Positions 1-5,218 of a stretch of 7,091 nt of DNA are shown piece after piece (positions within the stretch are counted from its first letter, which is position 1; each line of letters begins with the position of its first letter). The position numbers and the translations under genes are program-made. The stretch lies in the NCBI GenBank assembly GCA_002478245.1, contig DLMW01000071.1:1-7091 (forward strand). Reading direction: 5' to 3'. This DNA comes from a bacterium UBP18_UBA7526. GTDB taxonomy: Bacteria; UBP18; UBA7526. Below the pieces are notes generated by a model. The model saw only the letters and a program-made list of their open reading frames with translations. It did no database searches and was not told the origin of the DNA.

Positions 1-551
1 TCAGCACCGGGCATGGCTCCTCTCTCTTCTGTATGTTCAATATCCTCACTTATTCCGTATCCCTTCTTCACCGCCCACTGGGTTCCTTTGGTAAGGACCT
101 CGCCCCACTCGCTATCGCTCACCCTAATCCTTCCTTCAGAGCCTACCCCACAGGGGATCTCCCGGAAGAGAGCCCAGCCCAGATCCTGAACCTTCCCCTT
201 AATATCTTCTTCCTTTAGATTGGTTCGCAGTACCCTCACCCCACAATTTATATCATACCCAACTCCGCCGGGTGAGATTATCCCCTTCTCCATATCAAAG
301 GCGGCTACTCCGCCAATGGCGAAGCCATATCCCCAGTGGATATCAGGCATGGCTAGGGAGGGACCCACGATCCCGGGAAGGAAGGCAACATTGGCCACCT
401 GTTCTGGCGCCTGGTCCTGACGGATGCTCTTTAAGAGCTCCTCATCCGTATAGATAATCCCTGAGGTGCGCATCCCAGATTTATAGGATCTGGGGATGCG
501 ATATCTATACTCATCGATTCTTTCTAATGGTCCAGTCCACGCCTTCTCCAT
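1..551 (-). CDS. rtcB: RtcB RNA-splicing ligase, N-terminal 183 residues (3' end cut by window edge)
   Basis: RtcB joins RNA 2',3'-cyclic phosphate or 3'-phosphate ends to 5'-OH ends using GTP and Mn2+, in tRNA splicing and RNA repair in the cytoplasm. The frame is open from an ATG at 549-551 to the window edge, giving 183 codons. Family motifs are clear: IPRSYKSGMRTSGIIY (about residues 19-34), MPDIHWGYGFAIGGVAAFD (68-86) and SPGGVGYDINCGVRV (93-107). D100 and C103 in the last motif correspond to the Asp and Cys metal ligands known from archaeal RtcB. The visible end, IEHTEERGAMPGA, fits the normal family sequence. About 300 C-terminal residues, including the guanylated histidine, lie outside, so catalytic completeness cannot be judged. 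The N-terminus resembles archaeal and thermophile RtcB more than E. coli RtcB (recalled, not aligned). A G-rich stretch about 9-14 bases before the ATG may serve as ribosome binding site. Archease lies 34 bases upstream. Confidence 0.96.
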   Translation of the reverse strand, partial: MEKAWTGPLERIDEYRYRIPRSYKSGMRTSGIIYTDEELLKSIRQDQAPEQVANVAFLPGIVGPSLAMPDIHWGYGFAIGGVAAFDMEKGIISPGGVGYDINCGVRVLRTNLKEEDIKGKVQDLGWALFREIPCGVGSEGRIRVSDSEWGEVLTKGTQWAVKKGYGISEDIEHTEERGAMPGA

Positions 552-585
552 TCTCGAGGTCCCCCGCACGCAGATAATTCGCGTC

Positions 586-999
586 TTAGATATCGAAGAT
601 GACCCTTATCTTCCAGTCCTTATCCTTCTCTATGGCTAATTGATGATAGGTCACTGCCTTGATCTGGGTATCCACAGTATGTCTCTTTAGATCTATCTTC
701 TCTCCATGGACCTCCGCCTTCAAATCTTTATCAGTTAGAAGAGAGATATCAACCCTCTTTGGTAGGATATCGGCTACCTCATACTTATAAAGAAGTTCGC
801 TCAAGAAAGCAACCAATAGTTCTTTTTCATCCCTTCCCTTTACTTTCAGGGAATAGGACTCTAATTCTTTAACCTTCTCCGGTTCAATCATAATGGAGAG
901 CATTCCAGAGGCAGCATTCTCAAAGGCTTCTTTTAAGGTCCTTCCTTCTGCCTCTATCCCCACATCTGCGGTATGTTCCAATATCTTGTATTTTTTCAA
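586..999 (-). CDS. Archease, RtcB-activating protein (TTG start)
   Basis: Archease is a small cytoplasmic protein that speeds RtcB guanylation and allows multiple turnovers of the ligase. The 137-residue product matches the family's usual length of about 140. The diagnostic start KILEHTADVGIEAEG is present, with H9 and D12 in the HTAD motif, followed by a middle section starting LKEAFENAASGML. It ends in RVIFDI, whose aspartate is the usual conserved C-terminal acidic residue of the metal site. The start codon is TTG at 997-999. It is supported by AGGTG at 1005-1009 on the minus strand, five bases away, and by the motif beginning right after it. No ATG lies near enough upstream to be preferred. 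The stop is 34 bases before the rtcB ATG, so the two genes are probably one operon with archease first. No strong promoter was found for it; any promoter must overlap the promoter or 5' end of the divergent gene at 1052. Confidence 0.95.
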   Translation of the reverse strand: MKKYKILEHTADVGIEAEGRTLKEAFENAASGMLSIMIEPEKVKELESYSLKVKGRDEKELLVAFLSELLYKYEVADILPKRVDISLLTDKDLKAEVHGEKIDLKRHTVDTQIKAVTYHQLAIEKDKDWKIRVIFDI

Positions 1000-1000
1000 A

Positions 1001-1029
1001 TTGACACCTGGTAACGTTTGTGATATAGT
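1001..1029 (+). promoter_or_regulatory. Sigma70-type promoter for the CapA-family gene
   Basis: A perfect -35 box TTGACA (1001-1006) is followed after exactly 17 bases by TATAGT (1024-1029), a five-of-six match to the -10 consensus. TG at 1021-1022, one base before the -10 box, makes it an extended -10 as well. The expected transcript start is near 1036, leaving a leader of about 16 bases that holds AAGGAG just before the ATG at 1052. The combination of spacing, both boxes and gene position makes a chance match unlikely, but no start site has been measured. Confidence 0.75.
1005..1009 (-). promoter_or_regulatory. Ribosome binding site of archease
   Basis: AGGTG on the minus strand lies five bases before the TTG start at 997-999. 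It decides this non-ATG start. It overlaps the -35 box of the opposite-strand promoter at 1001-1006. Confidence 0.6.
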
Positions 1030-1040
1030 ACCTTATGGGT

Positions 1041-1046
1041 AAGGAG
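1041..1046 (+). promoter_or_regulatory. Ribosome binding site of the CapA-family gene
   Basis: AAGGAG lies five bases before the ATG at 1052-1054 and supports that start. Confidence 0.8.
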
Positions 1047-1051
1047 AAAAA

Positions 1052-2080
1052 ATGTTTAAAGGGTTGACCAAGGTAATTCTGGTCGCAAGTCTTTTAAGTC
1101 TTAATGCTTTTGCTGAAAGAGTTGAGGAAATAACTCTTGTTGTTGTGGGGGATATCATGCTCGCTCATCGCCTGAAGCCATTTATTGAGGAGTATGGCCC
1201 TGCCTATCCCTACAAGTACACCACTCACATACTTAAGGAGGCCGATATCTCTTTCGCTAACTTAGAATCTCCGCTATCTACTAAAGGAGGGCCCGTTCCA
1301 GATAAGGAGTATACCTTCCGCGCACATCCCAGGGTGGCAGAAGGATTGAGGGATACGGGGTTCGATGTCCTCTCCCTGGCCAACAATCACATCCTGGACT
1401 ATGGAGAAGGAGCCCTCTTAGAGACCATAGAAGTCCTGGATAGCAGAATGATCTTCCACATCGGAGCAGGGAAGGATATCCGGGAAGCAAGAAGACCCCT
1501 CATCCTGAAAGTGAGAAATAAAAGGTTTGGTTTCCTTGCCTATTCCAATACCTTCCCTCAAGGATTCTGGGCGAAAGAGGATAAAGCAGGAACTGCTTAT
1601 GGTAGATTCTCTCAGGTAAAAGGGGATGTCAAAGAGCTGAAGGAAAGGGTAGATTTCTTAATCGTCTCCTTCCATTGGGGAAGTGAGGAGAAGATTTCTC
1701 CTCAGGAGTATCAAAGGAAATTGGCTCATCTTGCAATCGATAATGGGGCGGATATTATCTTGGGCCATCACCCCCATATCCTGAGCGGTATCGAAACCTA
1801 TCAGAATGGGGTGATTATTTACTCCTTAGGAAACTTTGCCTTCGGCTCCTATAGTGAGAAAGCGAAAGAATCGGCAATCTTCAGGTTCTCTTTTTCAAAA
1901 GATAAGCTCCAAAGATTAGAAATTATTCCCCTCTCCGTCTATAATAGAGAGGTTAAGTTCCAATCCCGAATCCTAAAGGATAGAGAAGCAGAAAGGGTCT
2001 TAGAAAGGATTCAGGAATTATCAAAAGAATTCAATACCAAGATTAGGATAGAAAACTCCATAGGAATAATTACTTTTTAA
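1052..2080 (+). CDS. Exported CapA/PgsA-family protein, metallophosphoesterase-like (PGA_cap domain)
   Basis: The 342-residue product belongs to the family named after the poly-gamma-glutamate capsule protein CapA/PgsA, which has a calcineurin-like metallophosphoesterase fold. A Sec signal peptide is clear: a short basic start, hydrophobic residues 8-20 and an AFA|E cleavage site near residue 21. The motifs appear in order: GDIML (D34), FANLESPL (N70, E72), SLANNHILDYG (N111, N112, H113), VSFHWGSE (H208), GHHPH (H239, H240, H242) and YSLGNF (N261). These are the expected metal-site and active-site positions, so the protein looks intact. About 60 C-terminal residues after the domain are charged, with no membrane segment, so the mature protein is probably periplasmic or secreted. 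No capsule synthesis genes (capB, capC, capD) are present in this window, so a capsule role cannot be assumed; an exported phosphoesterase or peptidase-like role is equally possible. It has its own promoter at 1001-1029 and converges on gyrA. Confidence 0.9.
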   Translation: MFKGLTKVILVASLLSLNAFAERVEEITLVVVGDIMLAHRLKPFIEEYGPAYPYKYTTHILKEADISFANLESPLSTKGGPVPDKEYTFRAHPRVAEGLRDTGFDVLSLANNHILDYGEGALLETIEVLDSRMIFHIGAGKDIREARRPLILKVRNKRFGFLAYSNTFPQGFWAKEDKAGTAYGRFSQVKGDVKELKERVDFLIVSFHWGSEEKISPQEYQRKLAHLAIDNGADIILGHHPHILSGIETYQNGVIIYSLGNFAFGSYSEKAKESAIFRFSFSKDKLQRLEIIPLSVYNREVKFQSRILKDREAERVLERIQELSKEFNTKIRIENSIGIITF

Positions 2081-2098
2081 TCCTTACCTACTTTTTTT
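2062..2098 (+). terminator. Possible weak terminator after the CapA-family gene
   Basis: AGGAATAA (2062-2069) can pair with TTAATCCT (2077-2084) with one A-A mismatch across a seven-base loop. Seven T residues follow at 2092-2098. The stem is AT-rich, overlaps the stop codon and lies seven bases from the T run, so it is a poor match to a standard intrinsic terminator. Only 16 bases separate this gene from the convergent gyrA stop, and no better hairpin is visible there. Confidence 0.3.
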
Positions 2099-4553
2099 AC
2101 TCTTCTACTCTCCCACTCTCTTTCTTCTCTCCCTGATTGCTCATGACCCGGGCAATGGCTACTACCTTATCCTCTGGCTTGAGCCTGATGAGACGAACCC
2201 CTTGGGTATTCCTTCCCATGGATCTTATATCCTTAATTGGGGATTGGATGATCATCCCCTTTGCCGTAACGATCATCAACCCATCAGAGGTATCGACCAT
2301 CTTGATCCCCACTACCGGGCCATTCCTCTTGGTGGTCTTAATATTTATTACTCCTTTACCACCCCGAGATTGGACCCGATAATTGGTGTGCTTTGTCCTC
2401 TTCCCATATCCATTCTCAGTAACCGCTAATATCGTGGCTCCCTCCCTTGCGGCCTCCATGCCGATTGCCCGATCCTCCTTACTCAGCCTAATCCCTCTCA
2501 CCCCTCTCGCTCCCCTCCCCATGCTCCGCACCTGGGCCTCTTTAAACCTTATGGCCAGTCCCGCCCTGGTTCCCAGAATAATGTCCTGGGAGCCATCGGT
2601 CAGCTTCACCTTGATCAACTCATCCCCTTTGTCCAGACGTAAAGCGATGATCCCTCCTGCCCGGGGACGGGAGTAAAGAGAGAGGTTGGTCTTCTTCACC
2701 ACCCCCCTTTTAGTAGCCATAACGAGGAAGTGCTTATCATCGAACTCCTTCACTGGTATGAAAGTGGTGACAAACTCATCCTTATCCAGCCTCAAGAGGT
2801 TGACAATAGCCTTTCCCCTGGCTACCCTTCCTACCTGAGGAATCTTATAGACCTTCAGCCAGTGGACCCTTCCCTTATTGGTGAAGCATAGGATATACTG
2901 GTGGGTAGAGGCGATTAAGAGGTGCTCTACATAGTCCTCTTCCTTGGTCTCCATTCCCGTCACTCCTCTTCCACCCCTCCTCTGAATGCGATAGGCAGAG
3001 ACGGGGATCCTCTTTATGTATCCCGCATGGGAGACAGTGATGGCCACATCCTCCTCAGCGATCAAGTCCTCGACCCGGAACTCCTCCACACGCGCCTTGG
3101 TGATCTGAGTCCTGCGTCTATCCCCATACTTCTTCTTAATGGCTATTAGCTCCCCAGAGATAATATCCAGGATCTTCTGGGAGTCTCTAAGGATTGCTCT
3201 ATACTCCTTTATCCTCCTCTCCAACTCCTTATACTCTAAGTCTATCTTCTCCCTCTCCAATCCAGTCAACCTCTGGAGCTTCATATCCAGGATGGCCTGG
3301 GCCTGTTCGCTGGAGAGTTTAAAGGCCTTGATTAACTTCTCCTTTGCCTCTTCTGGGGACCGGGAGGTCTTGATCATCCTTATTGTCTTGTCTAAGTTAG
3401 CGATGGCTAGGGAGAGTCCCTCCAGGATGTGGGCCTGGAGAGCGGCCTTTCTCAATTCATACTCTATCCTTCTTACCGTTACCCTTCTCCTATGTTCGAT
3501 GTAATGGGTAATGAGCTGTTTAAGGTTTAGGACCCGGGGTTGGTTATTGACCAGGGCGAGCATGATCACCCCAAAAGTGGTCTGTAATTGGGTATGCTTG
3601 AAGAGTTGATTGAGGATGACCTGGGCGATCTCACCTCTTTTTAGTTCGATGACGATCCTTAATCCCCTTCTATCAGACTCATCCCTTAGGTCCGCCACTC
3701 CCTCAACCTTCTTGGCCCTTATCAGATCGGCGATGGACTCCACTAACTTTGCCTTATTCACCTGGAAGGGGATCTCCTTCACTACGATATATTCCCTTCC
3801 CCCTTTATGCTTCTCGATATCCACCCTGGCCCTCAGGGTAATATGTCCCCTTCCTGTGGTATAGGCCTCTTTTATCCCACTCCTTCCACAGATTGTGGCC
3901 CCAGTAGGGAAGTCCGGTCCTTTAATGATTGGGATTAGCCTCTCTATCTCAATCTCTGGCTCATCTATGACCGCGATGATGGTATCTACTACCTCTCCTA
4001 GATTATGGGGAGGGATGTTAGTGGCCATTCCCACAGCAATCCCACTGGAGCCATTTACTAAGAGGTGGGGGATGGCAGAGGGTAGGATATAGGGTTCTTG
4101 CAAGGAGCCATCGAAGTTGGGGCCGAAGTCCACTGTCTCCTTCTCAATCTCCCTGAGTAACTCCTCTGCTAAGGGACCCAATCTAACCTCTGTATATCTC
4201 ATGGCCGCTGGCTCATCACCATCTAAAGAGCCGAAGTTACCCTGACCATCGATTAGGGGATACCTCAGGGAGAAGTCCTGGATCATCCGGGAGAGGGTAT
4301 CGTAGATCGCAGCATCCCCATGGGGATGGAATTTTCCTAAGACTTCACCCACGATCCTGGCCGATTTCCGATAGGGCTTATTATGGGTCAATCCCATCTG
4401 ATGCAGGGCATAGAGTATCCTTCTATGGACCGGCTTCAGTCCATCCCTTACATCTGGTAGGGCTCTACCAATGATGACGCTCATGGCGTAGTCGATGTAG
4501 GCATCCTTCATCTCATCTTCGATATAGATGGGGATAACCTTCTCTCTTACCAT
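2097..4553 (-). CDS. gyrA: DNA gyrase subunit A
   Basis: GyrA is the cleavage and rejoining subunit of the A2B2 gyrase that introduces negative supercoils. The 818-residue product is full length. In order: the winged-helix core with GKFHPHGDAAIYD (residues 73-85), catalytic Y120 in AAMRYTEVRL, the coiled-coil and dimer gate (about 340-490), then the six-bladed C-terminal DNA-wrapping domain from about 495. The GyrA box is QRRGGRG at 524-530, which separates GyrA from the topoisomerase IV subunit ParC. A later blade carries YRVQSRGGKGVINIKTT (725-741), typical of GyrA. The tail is short and charged. The position equivalent to E. coli Ser83 is Ala81, while the Asp87 equivalent is kept as Asp85. 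The ATG at 4551-4553 is supported by AGGAGGAAAGGA upstream. The HEAT-repeat gene ends 27 bases upstream and gyrB lies beyond it on the same strand, so all three may be co-transcribed. Confidence 0.98.
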   Translation of the reverse strand: MVREKVIPIYIEDEMKDAYIDYAMSVIIGRALPDVRDGLKPVHRRILYALHQMGLTHNKPYRKSARIVGEVLGKFHPHGDAAIYDTLSRMIQDFSLRYPLIDGQGNFGSLDGDEPAAMRYTEVRLGPLAEELLREIEKETVDFGPNFDGSLQEPYILPSAIPHLLVNGSSGIAVGMATNIPPHNLGEVVDTIIAVIDEPEIEIERLIPIIKGPDFPTGATICGRSGIKEAYTTGRGHITLRARVDIEKHKGGREYIVVKEIPFQVNKAKLVESIADLIRAKKVEGVADLRDESDRRGLRIVIELKRGEIAQVILNQLFKHTQLQTTFGVIMLALVNNQPRVLNLKQLITHYIEHRRRVTVRRIEYELRKAALQAHILEGLSLAIANLDKTIRMIKTSRSPEEAKEKLIKAFKLSSEQAQAILDMKLQRLTGLEREKIDLEYKELERRIKEYRAILRDSQKILDIISGELIAIKKKYGDRRRTQITKARVEEFRVEDLIAEEDVAITVSHAGYIKRIPVSAYRIQRRGGRGVTGMETKEEDYVEHLLIASTHQYILCFTNKGRVHWLKVYKIPQVGRVARGKAIVNLLRLDKDEFVTTFIPVKEFDDKHFLVMATKRGVVKKTNLSLYSRPRAGGIIALRLDKGDELIKVKLTDGSQDIILGTRAGLAIRFKEAQVRSMGRGARGVRGIRLSKEDRAIGMEAAREGATILAVTENGYGKRTKHTNYRVQSRGGKGVINIKTTKRNGPVVGIKMVDTSDGLMIVTAKGMIIQSPIKDIRSMGRNTQGVRLIRLKPEDKVVAIARVMSNQGEKKESGRVEE

Positions 4554-4572
4554 CTCCTAATCCTTTCCTCCT
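4554..4572 (-). promoter_or_regulatory. gyrA translation leader, near-copy of the HEAT-gene leader
   Basis: The minus strand reads AGGAGGAAAGGATTAGGAG directly before the gyrA ATG. The AGGAGG is 13 bases from the ATG, the internal AAAGGA about 7, and the final AGGAG touches the start codon. The same sequence minus three bases (GGA) stands before the HEAT-repeat gene at 5125-5140. Confidence 0.6.
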
Positions 4573-4580
4573 AAAGCCAT

Positions 4581-5123
4581 TTACTTCTGTTCTGGAAGTT
4601 CTTTCTCCATCTCCTCCTCAACTTTTTTGCCTTCATAGGTATAATCCCTACCCGTAAGTTTCTTCAAAGCTTTTGCTGCGTGCCTCCGGGTATGATAATA
4701 CTCGTCTTTTAAGGCTTTCTCTAAGGCAGGGATAGCTCTTTTATCGCCCATCTTTTCTAAGGCTCTAGCAGCTTCGCATCGTGTATGGCGATAACTATCA
4801 TTTAAAAGGGCTTCGATTAATGCTGGAGTCGCTTTTTTGTCACTAATCCTTCCCAAGGCCTTTGCTATCTCAGCTCGTAGGTGATCGTTCTTACTATATT
4901 TCAAGAATTCAATCAGGGGCTCTATGGCCCTCGAATCACCAATCATCCCCAATGCTATAACGGCATCTGGTTTTTCAAAATACTCATCACCAAACTTTAA
5001 TACCTTTATTATTTTATCGACAACCACGCTCAATTCATCCTTAGCTTCGCTTCTCACCATTTCCCCTACAAAAGACATTGCCATAATACCAACCACTAGT
5101 AGAATAATGAGACATCGCTTCAT
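4581..5123 (-). CDS. Exported small HEAT-repeat (PBS-lyase-like) protein of unknown function
   Basis: The 180-residue product is read from the ATG at 5121-5123. The frame is open further, to an ATG at 5205-5207, but that start has no ribosome binding site and its first 12 codons lie in a degenerate repeat. The chosen start has AGGAGG and AGGAG upstream and opens a signal peptide: MKRC, then hydrophobic residues 5-20. The cleavage site is unclear (perhaps SEA near 25-27), so an N-terminal membrane anchor is possible. C4 is too early for a lipobox. From about residue 50 there are three to four HEAT-like units of about 32 residues, with recurring G(D)xRAIxPLIEfL and HxRxxAAxALxxI patterns, for example ALGMIGDSRAIEPLIEFL and RALEKMGDKRAIPALEKAL. 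A charged tail (about 158-180) follows. HEAT repeats usually mediate protein contacts; no catalytic motif is visible. The gene is more AT-rich than its gyrase neighbours: sampled 60-base rows gave about 33-45% GC against 50-57%. Confidence 0.85.
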   Translation of the reverse strand: MKRCLIILLVVGIMAMSFVGEMVRSEAKDELSVVVDKIIKVLKFGDEYFEKPDAVIALGMIGDSRAIEPLIEFLKYSKNDHLRAEIAKALGRISDKKATPALIEALLNDSYRHTRCEAARALEKMGDKRAIPALEKALKDEYYHTRRHAAKALKKLTGRDYTYEGKKVEEEMEKELPEQK

Positions 5124-5124
5124 T

Positions 5125-5140
5125 CTCCTAATTTCCTCCT
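5125..5140 (-). promoter_or_regulatory. HEAT-gene translation leader deciding the start at 5123
   Basis: The minus strand reads AGGAGGAAATTAGGAG, one base before the ATG at 5121-5123. AGGAGG lies 11 bases upstream of the start. It favours this ATG over the one at 5205-5207, before which no purine-rich site is seen. Confidence 0.6.
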
Positions 5141-5186
5141 TTCCTTTGTTTAGACCATAAGACAATGGGATTATCTGAGGTCTGAT

Positions 5187-5218
5187 ATCTGTGTCTATCC
5201 GTGTCATTATCTGCGTCT
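5187..5218. repeat. Degenerate short tandem repeat of an ATCYGYGTC unit
   Basis: On the plus strand three imperfect units follow one another: ATCTGTGTCT (5187-5196), ATCCGTGTCATT (5197-5208) and ATCTGCGTCT (5209-5218). ATCTGAGGTCTG (5173-5184) may be a decayed fourth. The last unit runs into the gyrB stop codon (5217-5219). The pattern resembles the dispersed 'ATCTGTGT/ATCCGTGT' noncoding repeats remembered from many bacterial genomes, often mistranslated as short spurious peptides; that identification comes from memory. Confidence 0.6.

Noticed and set aside
3139..3504. 121-codon plus-strand reading frame inside gyrA, and similar shorter ones opposite gyrA, gyrB and rtcB
   Set aside because: They lie opposite strongly conserved coding sequence, lack recognisable motifs and convincing ribosome binding sites, and are expected shadows of biased codon use.
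2097..4553. Topoisomerase IV subunit ParC instead of GyrA
   Set aside because: A GyrA box (QRRGGRG) and a full six-bladed C-terminal domain are present, and gyrB lies just upstream.
4557..4580. Seven-codon reading frame (MALGGKD) between the HEAT-gene stop and the gyrA ATG
   Set aside because: It is made largely of the purine-rich gyrA leader and has no ribosome binding site of its own; a leader-peptide role has no support.
5124..5207. Longer version of the HEAT-repeat gene starting at the ATG at 5205-5207
   Set aside because: No ribosome binding site precedes it, its first codons fall in the degenerate repeat, and it would place 28 polar residues before an obvious signal peptide.
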